Source: JAXGXJ01 sp040772905 (GTDB taxonomy: Bacteria > Actinomycetota > Thermoleophilia > RBG-16-64-13). Taken from it: DNA of 64,000 nucleotides. Made by a program: the position numbers and the translations under genes. Position 1 is the first letter of the stretch. Each line of letters starts with the position of its first letter. The DNA is taken from positions 310,001 to 374,000 of the forward strand of contig JAXGXJ010000004.1 of assembly GCA_040772905.1 (NCBI GenBank), given 5' to 3'. Shown piece after piece: positions 1 through 8,511 of this stretch. The notes beneath the pieces were generated by a model. The model was not told the origin of the DNA. It worked only from the letters and a program-made list of their open reading frames with translations, and ran no database searches.

Positions 1-545
1 GTCTGGAAGGCCTCCTGCAGGGTCACCAGCCTGTCCTCCAAGCGACGGAGCGCCAGGATGGCCGCCAGCCGGAGCGCTGTGGGATAGGTGTCGTTGGTGG
101 ATTGATGCAGGTTGAGGTCGTCGAGAGGAGACACGCGGTCGTAGCGTCCAGGCTCCAAGCCCAGTATCTGCAGGGCTCGGTTCGCCAGCACCTCGTTGAC
201 GTTCATGTTGGTACTGGTGCCCGCTCCGCCCTGCAACCTGTCCACCAGCACATGCCCGATCAGCTCACCCGCTGCCATCTCGCGGCACGCGCGCTCGACG
301 GCCTCCGCCTTGGCATCGTCATGCACCCACACACCCAGGGCCCGGTTGGTCATGACGCAGGCCAGCTTCACAGTGCCGTACGCCTCCACCAGCTCCTGGT
401 GCACCGGGCGTCGAGCGAAGGGGAAGTTCTCCAGCGCGCGCAGGGTGTGGATGCCGTAGAGTGCGTCCCGCGGGATTTCACGTTCGCCCAGCGCATCCCG
501 TTCCAACCGGACCGCGTCGCCCGGCTTCTGATCAACAGTAGACAT
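1..545 (-). CDS. aspA: Aspartate ammonia-lyase, N-terminal part (runs off window)
   Basis: Reverse-strand frame open to the window edge; ATG at 545. About 181 residues are present. The family signatures seen are YGIHTLRALENF near residue 30 (the aspartase-type form of this motif), the GAGTSTNMNVNE substrate loop, and LHQSTNDTYPTALR. These place it in the fumarase/aspartase superfamily, which reversibly eliminates ammonia from aspartate to give fumarate in the cytoplasm; the catalytic SS loop and C-terminus lie outside. It starts 14 bp inside the end of hydG, so the two are probably translationally coupled. Aspartase genes are commonly found beside [FeFe]-hydrogenase maturation genes, which supports the call over fumarase. 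Confidence 0.88.
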   Translation of the reverse strand, partial: MSTVDQKPGDAVRLERDALGEREIPRDALYGIHTLRALENFPFARRPVHQELVEAYGTVKLACVMTNRALGVWVHDDAKAEAVERACREMAAGELIGHVLVDRLQGGAGTSTNMNVNEVLANRALQILGLEPGRYDRVSPLDDLNLHQSTNDTYPTALRLAAILALRRLEDRLVTLQEAFQ

Positions 546-2004
546 CGCGCCTGCCTGCACGCAGCGCGGCCAGCATGCGCTCGGCCCGCCTGCGGTCGAC
601 CGTGTCCAGCCTCTCGAGTTCCTCGGCGATACGAGCCTCACCTGCCGCCCGCAACTCAGGACCGGCGAAATCGAGCAGATACTCCTCCAGGGTGGCCAAC
701 GCGTTGGGGGCGCAGTGATGCTTTATCTCGCCCGGCTTGGCCAGGCCCATGAAGTCCTCTCCCGTCCGACCCATGCGATAGCAGGCGGTACAGAACGAGG
801 GGGTCTCGCCCATGTCGAGGAGTTCGGTCACCACCTCCTTCAGCGAGCGGTCGTCACCGATGCGGAACTGCTCTTTGTCCAGATCCTGCTCACCGCCTCC
901 CCGGCTGTACGCTCCGATCTCGATGCGCGTGCCCCCATCGATCTGCGAGACGCCGAACTCGATGAGTTCGCGCCGCAACGCCGCCGGCTCACGGGCGGTC
1001 AGGATCATGCCCGTGTAGGGCACCGACAGCCTGAGGATGGCGATGAGCCGCTTGAACTCGTGGTCGCTCACCGCGTAGGCGGGCTGGAACGCGCGGTTGC
1101 TGGCGTCCTTCAGGCGGGGGAAGGAGAAGGTGTGCGGGCCCACCCCGAAGGTCTCCTCCAGGTGGATGGCGTGAGCGAGCAGGCTCAATGCCTCGAAACG
1201 CCAGTCGTACAGACCGAACAACGCCCCCAGACCCACGTCATCGCAGCCCCCCTCGATCGCCCGGTCCTGTCCGTACAGCCGCCAGAGGAAATCCGCTTTG
1301 GGGCCTCGCTCGTGTACGCGCGCATATGTGGGGCGGTGATAGGTCTCCTGGAAGATCTGGTAGGTGCCGATGCCCACCTTCTTCATGAGGCGATATCCCT
1401 CGACATCGAGCGGAGCGCAATTGATGTTCAGCCGCCGGATGCGGGAGCCGTCCAAGTCGACCGAGTAGATGACCTCCACGGCATGGGCGATGCAGGCGGC
1501 GTCGTAATCGGGATGCTCACCGAAGTCGATCACCAGCCGCTTGTGACCCTCGGCCAGGAGAGCCCGCACCTCGGCACGCAGTTCGTCGTCGGTGAGCGTC
1601 CGCCGCACGACCTCGCAGTTGCCGCTGCGGAACCCGCAATACGCACAGGAGTTGATGCACTTGTTCCCGATGTAGAGGGGGGCGAAGAGGACGATGCGGT
1701 TCCCGTAGACCACCCTCTTGAGTTCGCGGGCAGTGGCGAACATCTCCTCCTGCAGTGCAGGATCGGTGACAGAGATGAGCGCCGCCATCTCCTCCAGCGA
1801 GAGGCGCTGCTTGCCAGCCGACTTGCGCAGGATCTCGCGGACGCAGCCGGGTTCCGCCGGAGGCCCTTCAAGGAGCCGCTCGATCTGCGGAGCCGGGATG
1901 AAGTCGGTCAGACCCTCACTGTTCGGATGGATCGTTCGAGACGCCGAGGTCGCGAGGGGGGCCGGGATCGTCGCCGGCGCCGGGTGGGTGAAGCGGGGCA
2001 CCAT
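532..2004 (-). CDS. hydG: [FeFe]-hydrogenase H-cluster maturase HydG (tyrosine lyase)
   Basis: 490 residues. A radical-SAM CX3CX2C motif (CINSCAYC) lies near residue 118. The C-terminus has the HydG-specific CX2CX22C motif (CTAC, then 22 residues, then HHC) that holds the auxiliary iron-sulfur cluster, which separates it from ThiH. HydG cleaves tyrosine to give the CO and CN ligands of the hydrogenase H-cluster. The ATG at 2004 is preceded by AGGAGG at a good distance. It is overlapped upstream by the regulator gene (89 bp) and downstream by aspA (14 bp). hydE, hydF and the hydrogenase itself are not in this window. Confidence 0.95.
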   Translation of the reverse strand: MVPRFTHPAPATIPAPLATSASRTIHPNSEGLTDFIPAPQIERLLEGPPAEPGCVREILRKSAGKQRLSLEEMAALISVTDPALQEEMFATARELKRVVYGNRIVLFAPLYIGNKCINSCAYCGFRSGNCEVVRRTLTDDELRAEVRALLAEGHKRLVIDFGEHPDYDAACIAHAVEVIYSVDLDGSRIRRLNINCAPLDVEGYRLMKKVGIGTYQIFQETYHRPTYARVHERGPKADFLWRLYGQDRAIEGGCDDVGLGALFGLYDWRFEALSLLAHAIHLEETFGVGPHTFSFPRLKDASNRAFQPAYAVSDHEFKRLIAILRLSVPYTGMILTAREPAALRRELIEFGVSQIDGGTRIEIGAYSRGGGEQDLDKEQFRIGDDRSLKEVVTELLDMGETPSFCTACYRMGRTGEDFMGLAKPGEIKHHCAPNALATLEEYLLDFAGPELRAAGEARIAEELERLDTVDRRRAERMLAALRAGRRDVYC

Positions 2005-2269
2005 GATCGCCTCCTGAGAGTTGGGGCTTGGCCATTAGAGACCTGACCTGGACGCCCGGGAGTCGACCCAGCTTGCCGGTGAGCGCGCTCAGACGCTCGA
2101 CTGAGGTGTCGGTGATGAGCGTGATGATGTTCACGCCCCGCTGCGGATACGGCAATCCCAGCCGCGCGATGATCTCGTCGCCGAACTGCGAGAGCAGCTC
2201 ATTGACCTGGTCGATCGGCGCTACATGCCGCTCCACGATGATGGAGATACTACCGAGCCTCTTTTCCAC
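1916..2269 (-). CDS. TM1266-type iron-only hydrogenase system regulator
   Basis: 117 residues from a GTG at 2269 with GGGAG about 7 nt upstream. The first 80 residues match the small ACT-like TM1266 family found with hydE/F/G genes (RLGSISIIVERH, LPYPQRGVNIITLITD, LSALTGKLGRLPGVQV). The family is named as a putative regulator of [FeFe]-hydrogenase genes; its mechanism is not settled. The family normally ends shortly after the GRLPGV motif. Here about 29 further residues, rich in Gly and Pro, run into the hydG coding region, so the tail may not be functional or may reflect loss of the original stop. Confidence 0.85.
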   Translation of the reverse strand: MEKRLGSISIIVERHVAPIDQVNELLSQFGDEIIARLGLPYPQRGVNIITLITDTSVERLSALTGKLGRLPGVQVRSLMAKPQLSGGDHGAPLHPPGAGDDPGPPRDLGVSNDPSEQ

Positions 2270-2309
2270 CGGAAACTCCCGTGAATCAGATCAGCTTGCA
2301 CGTCGTATT

Positions 2310-3041
2310 CTACGTGCCGGGGAAGGCTTGAGACAACTCCCCGGTCGTATCCCGGGTCGTCACCAGGTAGGCGAGCACCTCGTCCATGAGCCGGTTGATC
2401 GCCTCGTACCTCTCTCGAGGCGCCGCGACGAGTTCCTGCTCGCTCTGCACGTACGGAGCCGGGGTCAACTCGTGGCGGCAGTTGTCCACCAGTGCCGACG
2501 CCGAAGCGGGAGTGGTCTCCAGGTGGAACTGCAGTCCGATGACCGACCGCCCCAACTGGAAGGCTTGGTTCTCGCACGCTTCGCTGCGGGCCAGATGGAC
2601 GGCTGCGGGCGGAAGGCTGAAGGTCTCACCGTGCCAGTGGAAGACCTCCGTCCATGGCGGGAAGGCGAAGGCCCGGGCATTAGCTCCCTCCACCGCTGTG
2701 ACCGGGAACCACCCGATCTCCTTGTCGGGGTTCTGGTAGACGCGACCGCCCGTGGCGGCGGCGATGACCTGCGCGCCCAGGCAGATGCCCAGCACGGGTA
2801 TGGCTGACGACACCGCCTCCCGGATGAAGCGTTTCTCCGCGGCCAGCCAGGGGAACGTCGCCTCGTCGTTGACGCTCATGGGTCCGCCCATGACGACCAA
2901 AAGGTCCACATCGTCCACACGTGGAAGGACATGCGGCTCGTACAGACGCGTGACCCCTATCTCGTAGCCCGCTGTGAGAAGCCACTTCTCGATACTGCCG
3001 AGTTCTTCGAAGGGCACGTGCTGTAAGTAGTGGGCGCGCAT
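2310..3041 (-). CDS. Type 1 glutamine amidotransferase-like protein
   Basis: 243 residues from ATG 3041, preceded by AAAGGAGG. The class I glutamine amidotransferase fold shows LLVVMGGPMSVND (oxyanion region), the nucleophile elbow GICLGAQ with the catalytic Cys, and a QFHLE segment carrying the catalytic His and Glu. There is no synthetase domain, so it belongs with the GMP-synthase-glutaminase-like stand-alone proteins; the acceptor of the ammonia is unknown. It lies 40 bp upstream of the TM1266-like gene on the same strand and may open the hydG transcription unit, but no hydrogenase-related role can be read from its sequence. Confidence 0.85.
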   Translation of the reverse strand: MRAHYLQHVPFEELGSIEKWLLTAGYEIGVTRLYEPHVLPRVDDVDLLVVMGGPMSVNDEATFPWLAAEKRFIREAVSSAIPVLGICLGAQVIAAATGGRVYQNPDKEIGWFPVTAVEGANARAFAFPPWTEVFHWHGETFSLPPAAVHLARSEACENQAFQLGRSVIGLQFHLETTPASASALVDNCRHELTPAPYVQSEQELVAAPRERYEAINRLMDEVLAYLVTTRDTTGELSQAFPGT

Positions 3042-3063
3042 CGCCTTGCCTCCTTTGAAGTAG

Positions 3064-3098
3064 GGGCGCGGGCCGGGCCGATGGCCCGGCGCGCGCCC
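3064..3098 (-). terminator. GC-rich hairpin between molybdoenzyme and amidotransferase genes
   Basis: Inverted repeat with arms 3064-3079 and 3083-3098 (15 of 16 pairs) and a 3-nt loop. It lies just downstream of the small-subunit stop at 3125 in the direction of transcription. There is no good U-tract, so termination may be partial. Confidence 0.5.
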
Positions 3099-3124
3099 GC
3101 TACCCGCGCGGTCTTGCTCGGATA

Positions 3125-3940
3125 CTAGCGGGACAAGGCGATGTCGCCCAGGTTCACGCTCTCGGCCGTGTCGATGCCGTCCACGGTCTTGGTGGCGAAT
3201 CCGGGGGCGGAGATGGTGAGCGAGTAGCTCGCTCCGGTCAGTCCCTCGAACCAGAAGTCGCCGAAGTCGTTGGTCTGCGTGGTCGCATTCGCGCCATCGG
3301 CACCTTTCAACGTAAGGGTCGCGCCTTCCACGATCTCGTCCTCGACCGGGTCGTACAGAGTACCGCCGATGAACTTCTTGGGCAGGTTGAGGTAATACAC
3401 CCGGGGCTGGTTGCCCGACTCGGGGATGAGCACCTCGGCCTTCGCGATCTCAGCGGCCAACTCCTCTTCCTCGCCGAACTTGATGGCCTCGGTGGGGCAC
3501 TGGTCCACGCAGCGCGGCACCGACCATTCGCCGCTGTCGAGCAGATGCGCACAGCCCGTGCACTTCTGGGCGATGTTGAGGGTCTCGTTGAGGAAGATGG
3601 CGTCGTAGGGACACGCGTCGGCGCAGGCCTTGCAGCCGGTGCACTTCTCGGGGTCGATGATCACGAACCCGTCCTCGCGACGGTACATGGCGCCTTCCAC
3701 CGGGCAGGCAGCCATGCACGAGGCTTCGCGACAGTGCATGCACGGCCGGGGCACGTAGTGCATCTTCACCTTGGGAACGGTGCCACGGATGTGCTCGGTG
3801 ACCCGCATCCAGAACTGTCCGGTGTCGGGCTGCGGTTTGGCGATGGGGCTCCAATCGTTGCCCACATGCTCGTCTTTGCAGGCGATCTGGCAGGCGTAGC
3901 AGCCGTTGCAGAGTGCGACATCTATGACGAAAGCTTTCAT
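3125..3940 (-). CDS. Transhydroxylase-like molybdoenzyme, iron-sulfur (small) subunit with C-terminal beta-sandwich
   Basis: 271 residues. Residues 1-170 carry four ferredoxin-type Cys clusters of the DmsB/NrfC type (CNGCYACQIAC, CMHCREASCMAAC, CTGCKACADACP, CTGCAH...CVDQCP), able to bind several [4Fe-4S] clusters for electron transfer to a partner molybdenum subunit. The last 75 residues (VEGATLTLKG to the end) are a transthyretin/CnaB-like beta-sandwich. This ferredoxin plus beta-sandwich layout and the length match the Pelobacter pyrogallol-phloroglucinol transhydroxylase small subunit (about 274 residues). Its ATG follows the stop of the large-subunit gene with no gap, so the two are co-translated. 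Confidence 0.85.
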   Translation of the reverse strand: MKAFVIDVALCNGCYACQIACKDEHVGNDWSPIAKPQPDTGQFWMRVTEHIRGTVPKVKMHYVPRPCMHCREASCMAACPVEGAMYRREDGFVIIDPEKCTGCKACADACPYDAIFLNETLNIAQKCTGCAHLLDSGEWSVPRCVDQCPTEAIKFGEEEELAAEIAKAEVLIPESGNQPRVYYLNLPKKFIGGTLYDPVEDEIVEGATLTLKGADGANATTQTNDFGDFWFEGLTGASYSLTISAPGFATKTVDGIDTAESVNLGDIALSR

Positions 3941-6559
3941 CTAAGCCTTCCCTCCTTCGATCCAGGCGTCCATACGAAGCCCGGCGGCGTGGTCGTACGG
4001 GCGGGCGAAGGCTTCGGGGTAGTCCCGGCGCCACTTGTCCCATTCCTCTCCGGTGACCTTCTGGACATCGACGAGGTAGCCACTGGTGGCCTGGCCACAG
4101 GCGTTCTTGGAAGTGAGTCCATGCGGCGAGATAGCGTTGATGGCGCCGCCGCGGTCGATACGGTCGCAGATGGGGTCGTGACGGGCGCCGTGGTCGACGT
4201 AGGCCACGCCGGCCTGCATCCGTTCCCACACGCGGGCGCCGCAGAGCACGATGCCGCGCTCGTTGAACACCTTCACGATGTCGCCGTCTTTGATACCGCG
4301 GGCTTCCGCGTCCTTGGGATTGAGCCAGCAGGGCTCGTACTTGTAACCGTCGAAGCCCTGCACCTTGCAGGTGACGATCTCACGGGTCCACGAGATGTCG
4401 TCGGCCTGCGCGTGCGTACGCCAGCGGCCGTGGTTGGACATGAGCAGCAACGGGAACATGTCGGCCCGCTCGCTGGAGATGCGCTCGTCGTGGGTCACGG
4501 TCCGCTCCAGCCACTGCGGGTACGGGGGCCGCTCCAAGTCTGTTGGGAAGAACGTAGCCAGCTTCTCGGAGTAGAACTCCAGCTTGCCGGTGGGAGTCTC
4601 CAGCGGATGGTTGTCCGGGTCTTCGTAGAAGCCACGGATGCCGATGGGGTCGTCCTGCCAGTCCTCAGCGGTGGGGAAGACCAGGTACTTCTTGTCGTAG
4701 AACTCGTCGAAGCTCATGAAGTGTTCGCCTTCCATGGCGTCGAACACTTCCTTCTCAAGCGTGCGCAGGTCCTTGCCCTCGGTGAACCGCTCTTCCATGC
4801 CCAGCTTCTTGGCGACCTCGACCACGACCTCGTAGTCGCTCTTCGACTCGCCCACGGGCTGGCAGGCCTGCTCCTGGATCCACATGGTCTGGAAGTGCGG
4901 GCCCTGCCGGGTGTTGGTGACGATGTCTTCGACCTCGAGCGTGGTGTTCGAGGGCAAGATGATGTCGGCGTACAGAGTGTCGTTCTCCAGCCACGGGTGC
5001 TGCACGATGTAGGTCTCGATCTTGGGCGAACGATAGGAGTCGATGGTCCAGTTGCCGTGGTTCCAGCAGGTGATGCGGCAGGGCGTGTCGCTCCAGATCA
5101 TGTGGAACTCGGTGCCGCCGTCTTCCTCAGCGATGGGATAGTCATAGCGGATGAACTGGTCCTCGGTGAGCGATTCCTGGCCGCCCGAACCGTGGAACAC
5201 CGCTTTGCCCTCGAAGATGGCTTCCTGGATCATGGTCTTGGGGATGAGCTGCTTGCCCCAGGCGTCGGAGCTGGTGCGGGTCGGGGTGCGGATGCGCTCG
5301 GGCAGGAAGGGGTTGAAGAAGCGGTTGCTCTTGATGCCCTCAGCGCGCGGCATGCCGGCGTAGCTGATCTGCCACTGCCACACGCCGGGAGCGCCCAGGC
5401 CCTGCATGCCGAGCAGCACGCACTCCAGACGGCCGGGCTCGTGCGAGAACGGCCCGCGCACCATGGAGCCGCCGAAGTAGTGGATGATGGACGTCACCTG
5501 CTTGGCGAACTTGCGGGCCAGCGCCTTGATGGTGTACGAGGGGACGCCGCACTTGCCCTCGGCCCATTTGGGCGTCTTGGGAGTGCCGTCCACTTCGCCC
5601 AGCACGTAGGCCTCGATCTTGTCCATGCCCACGGCATGCGTGGCCACGTACTCTTTGTCCCAGGTGCCTTCCTTCAGCCACGTGTAGATGATGGCCAGCT
5701 GAAGAGCAGCGTCGGTGTTGGGCAGCACGGGGATCCACTTATCGGCGTGGATGGCGGCGCCGTAGTTCAGCTCAGGGCAGATGTACACGGCCTCGATGCC
5801 GGCGCGGCGCCAGAACTGGCAGATACGAGTGGCATACTGGCCGGTGAAGCCCCACGGGGTGGTCTCAGGGTCGCAGCCCCAGAAGAGCGTCAGTTCGGTG
5901 TGCTCGCTGATGTCTTTGAGCAGGTTGGCGTTGGGAGCCAACATGCCCTGGAATCCCTGGCCCCACACATGCTTGGAACCCCAGTACCAACCCTCCCAGC
6001 TGTCGGGCTGGCGGACCTGCTGGGTGAAGCCACCCATCATGTCGAGCAGACGAGCCGAATGACCGTGTGGCGTATGGATGGTCTGGCACTCGCCGTGGCC
6101 GTCGCCCTGCACCAAGATGCCCAGGGGGCCATAGGTCTCGTGGATGCGATTGATCTCTTTGGCGATGATGTCGGTGGCCTCATCCCAGGAGATGCGCACG
6201 TACTTGCTGATACCGCGGTTCTGCGGGTTGCGCTCACCCTCGGGGTCCCAGTCCACACGCTTCATGGGGTACTTGATGCGGTTGGGCGAGAAGGTGCGCT
6301 TCTTGTAGGCCAGCGAATACGGGCCGGGGAGAGACTTCATCAATGGCTCGAAGGTCTCACCGTTGCGTTCGATCTTCCAAGGACGCAGTTCTTCCGGCTT
6401 GTACTTCCAGTCGTAGTGGAAGGGCCGGATGCGCAGGACCTTGCCGTTCTTGACGTCGAGGGCACATTCACCACCACCGCCCAGCATGCCACCCAGGGCC
6501 AGAGCCCTCATGACGGTCTTGTCCGGCTTCACATCCGGCTTGCGGTTTTCTTGGGTCAT
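3941..6559 (-). CDS. Pyrogallol/phloroglucinol transhydroxylase-like molybdopterin oxidoreductase, large subunit
   Basis: 872 residues from ATG 6559, which has AGAGGAG upstream; a GTG at 6583 in frame lacks a ribosome site. It is a DMSO-reductase-family enzyme binding bis-molybdopterin guanine dinucleotide. It has no N-terminal Cys cluster and no twin-arginine signal, so it should be cytoplasmic. The PDSWEGWYWG segment contains the Asp-Ser-Trp of the transhydroxylase active site, where the Ser ligates Mo in the Pelobacter enzyme, and length matches (about 875). Other family blocks include FWGCDPETTPWGF and DIILPSNTTLE. The true substrate could be pyrogallol or another phenolic or hydroxylated compound. 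A Mo/W cofactor operon lies at 33736-40884. Confidence 0.82.
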   Translation of the reverse strand: MTQENRKPDVKPDKTVMRALALGGMLGGGGECALDVKNGKVLRIRPFHYDWKYKPEELRPWKIERNGETFEPLMKSLPGPYSLAYKKRTFSPNRIKYPMKRVDWDPEGERNPQNRGISKYVRISWDEATDIIAKEINRIHETYGPLGILVQGDGHGECQTIHTPHGHSARLLDMMGGFTQQVRQPDSWEGWYWGSKHVWGQGFQGMLAPNANLLKDISEHTELTLFWGCDPETTPWGFTGQYATRICQFWRRAGIEAVYICPELNYGAAIHADKWIPVLPNTDAALQLAIIYTWLKEGTWDKEYVATHAVGMDKIEAYVLGEVDGTPKTPKWAEGKCGVPSYTIKALARKFAKQVTSIIHYFGGSMVRGPFSHEPGRLECVLLGMQGLGAPGVWQWQISYAGMPRAEGIKSNRFFNPFLPERIRTPTRTSSDAWGKQLIPKTMIQEAIFEGKAVFHGSGGQESLTEDQFIRYDYPIAEEDGGTEFHMIWSDTPCRITCWNHGNWTIDSYRSPKIETYIVQHPWLENDTLYADIILPSNTTLEVEDIVTNTRQGPHFQTMWIQEQACQPVGESKSDYEVVVEVAKKLGMEERFTEGKDLRTLEKEVFDAMEGEHFMSFDEFYDKKYLVFPTAEDWQDDPIGIRGFYEDPDNHPLETPTGKLEFYSEKLATFFPTDLERPPYPQWLERTVTHDERISSERADMFPLLLMSNHGRWRTHAQADDISWTREIVTCKVQGFDGYKYEPCWLNPKDAEARGIKDGDIVKVFNERGIVLCGARVWERMQAGVAYVDHGARHDPICDRIDRGGAINAISPHGLTSKNACGQATSGYLVDVQKVTGEEWDKWRRDYPEAFARPYDHAAGLRMDAWIEGGKA

Positions 6560-6646
6560 ATCCTCTGCTACTCCTCTGCTCACTCGGGTTGGCAGTAGTC
6601 ACGGGTGCCGCTGGTCCGTCCCCTCCCGTTGGGCGGCATCCGCAAG

Positions 6647-6676
6647 ATTATAAAATAGTGCAACTCCCCCACGCAA
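6647..6676 (-). promoter_or_regulatory. Putative promoter of the transhydroxylase-like operon
   Basis: On the minus strand, TTGCGT (6671-6676), an 18-bp spacer and TATAAT (6647-6652) lie about 90 bp upstream of the large-subunit ATG, in an AT-rich island of an otherwise GC-rich region. The rest of 6560-6844 shows no gene. Confidence 0.6.
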
Positions 6677-6844
6677 GGGATTTTCCCAGCAAATCGCAAT
6701 AAATCGAGCTCTGAGTGGCAGCTCAGGAGGTATCTGCGCAAGGCAATGGGCCACCAACACCGCCTTAGCAGATAGCGCCACCCTGGATGAGTCCCGGCAC
6801 ACTCGACGTGGTGACCGTGGTGTGCGCGGTGCCTGTGACGCGTC

Positions 6845-7849
6845 TCACTCGGCGGTCCGCAGACGATAGACCACCCCGCGGACACCCGCCCGGGGAACCA
6901 GGACCCCTTTGCCGACCATTTCTCTCAGGTCACGCTGCAAGGACCGGCGGCCGGTATCCGGCATCAGCCCTTCGTATTCCCCCACGGTGATCCCTCCGCG
7001 CTCCAGTACCCACCCAAGTGCTACGCTCTGCCGCGCAGACAGAGCGTAACGCTCCGCCAGGGCCGCTCGGCGCAGGATCCAGCCGGCGCGCTCCTTGAGG
7101 TCGGCCGACTGCACGGCCAGCCCATGCGTGAAGTACTCCAGCCAAAGGGTCGCGTCGCCGCGTCCATCATGCGCAGTCCTCAGCGCCTCAGAGTGCGCCG
7201 CCCGGTCACGTTCGTAGTACTCGCTCATGCTCAGCAGCGTCACGAACGTGTAGCCCGCGCGATGCAGACAGAGCAACGAGAGCGCTCGTGCCGTCCGGCC
7301 GTTGCCGTCCATGAACGGGCGGATCGCGTTTAGTCTGCATACGGCGAATCCACTCCTCAACACCGGGTGGACGTAGCTATCCCCGTCCAGCCAGGCCGCC
7401 AACTCCGCTACGCGCTCCGCCAGCGATCGCCCAGCCTCGCGGTAACGGCTGGCGAACCTCTCGCCGGCCCGGGTGCTCCGCAAGACCCCGGCATCGATCT
7501 CGCAGATCAGGCCTTCGTCGATGACTGCGGCGCGCGTCGCCGATCCGAAGACGAAGGCAAGCGTGCGCACGTGATCCGCAACGACTTGCAGGTCCTCCCG
7601 CAAGCCGTCTGTGTCGGCCTCGGGCACTGTGCCACCCCCCAGGAAACGCTCCGCCTGCTCCAGCGTGATATCGAACCCCGCCAGGCGAGTGGAGTGATAG
7701 GCCTCGAGAAGCAGAGCGCGTTCCTCCCTCTCCTGCAACCAAGCTGCGGGCACCATGCCGGAGTCGAAGAAGCTGCGGGCCCGTTCGATGAGGGCAAGAT
7801 CCGCCCGCATCCCATCGGTCAGGGTGAAGATAGGCTTCATGTCAGCCAT
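6845..7849 (-). CDS. Fic-domain protein with substituted catalytic histidine
   Basis: 334 residues. The Fic core motif normally reads HPFxDGNGRxxR; here it is IRPFMDGNGRTAR, with Arg177 in place of the catalytic His while the anion-binding GNGR is intact. Upstream, the inhibitory-helix motif of class II Fic proteins, (S/T)xxxE(G/N), appears as STRLAG (53-58) with Ala57 instead of Glu. A winged-helix-like segment follows (about 265-330, ITVGEYEGLMPDTGRRSLQR). Family members transfer AMP or other phosphoryl groups to proteins. Loss of the His predicts no classical AMPylation. It could be an inactive or repurposed Fic protein, perhaps a regulator. It stands alone between intergenic regions. Confidence 0.85.
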   Translation of the reverse strand: MADMKPIFTLTDGMRADLALIERARSFFDSGMVPAAWLQEREERALLLEAYHSTRLAGFDITLEQAERFLGGGTVPEADTDGLREDLQVVADHVRTLAFVFGSATRAAVIDEGLICEIDAGVLRSTRAGERFASRYREAGRSLAERVAELAAWLDGDSYVHPVLRSGFAVCRLNAIRPFMDGNGRTARALSLLCLHRAGYTFVTLLSMSEYYERDRAAHSEALRTAHDGRGDATLWLEYFTHGLAVQSADLKERAGWILRRAALAERYALSARQSVALGWVLERGGITVGEYEGLMPDTGRRSLQRDLREMVGKGVLVPRAGVRGVVYRLRTAE

Positions 7850-8421
7850 GCTCGATCATCGGACCCTGGTAGTCCGGGACCTCACGAACTGCGCGGGGAC
7901 GGCATCTTCCCCGCCGTCGGCGCTCACTTCTGTCGCGGCGGCCTCGGCCTCAGGGGCCATGCTACCCGCGGCCACTTGTGGATGACCCTCTGCCTACCCG
8001 AACGATCGGCCTGACCGTGAGAGATGTTGCAGACACTATCGCGCACGTCGATGCCCAGACAGATGATGCTCTCATCCCGAGCGTCTCCTCAGCGACGGTC
8101 TGGCGCAAGACCTGGAGCGTGGTAAGTCCATCCGGAGAACTCTAGCCGCCCAGGAATGGCCCCGTCAAGAATCGCAGGTCGTGCAGGTCGCCACGAGAGG
8201 CTCAGGTGAGCGGCGGCCTCGAGCGGGTTCCTGAGGAGGAAACCACGTCATCACCACTGCCCGTCGGTCCGTACCACCAGCTTGACCGGAACGATTGTCG
8301 TTGAACTTCCACTACGCCGTGATTCCTGCGCTGTGCGCTGCGGAAGAGCAGGGAGAAGCACGCCGCCGGGTGCGCGAACCAGGCTCGGCCGGCAAGTCGA
8401 GCCGACGAGGACATGACTCCC
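7850..8421. other. Long intergenic region without a recognised gene
   Basis: Between the fic-like start and the hairpin before the methyltransferase I find no convincing gene. One plus-strand open stretch, from about 7981 to the TAG near 8145, has protein-like composition but no start with a ribosome site and matches no family I know. It may be a gene remnant. Confidence 0.4.
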
Positions 8422-8453
8422 GAGCGGCCCGGAGCCAGCGCTCCGGGCCGCTC
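8422..8453 (+). repeat. Perfect 14-bp stem with tetraloop upstream of methyltransferase
   Basis: Arms 8422-8435 and 8440-8453 are perfectly complementary around the loop CAGC. It ends 58 bp before the methyltransferase ATG. There is no U-tract on either side, so it could be a terminator for something upstream, a leader structure, or a protein-binding site. Confidence 0.55.
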
Positions 8454-8511
8454 CGCTCTCAGCCCGGCGAGTAGAATCCTGCAAGAGACGGCACTACGGC
8501 GGAGGCAGACC

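Noticed and set aside
3545..6598. 1017-codon plus-strand ORF opposite the transhydroxylase genes
   Set aside because: It is the mirror of a strongly recognised gene pair; long antisense frames are common in GC-rich DNA, and the product has no recognisable motifs.
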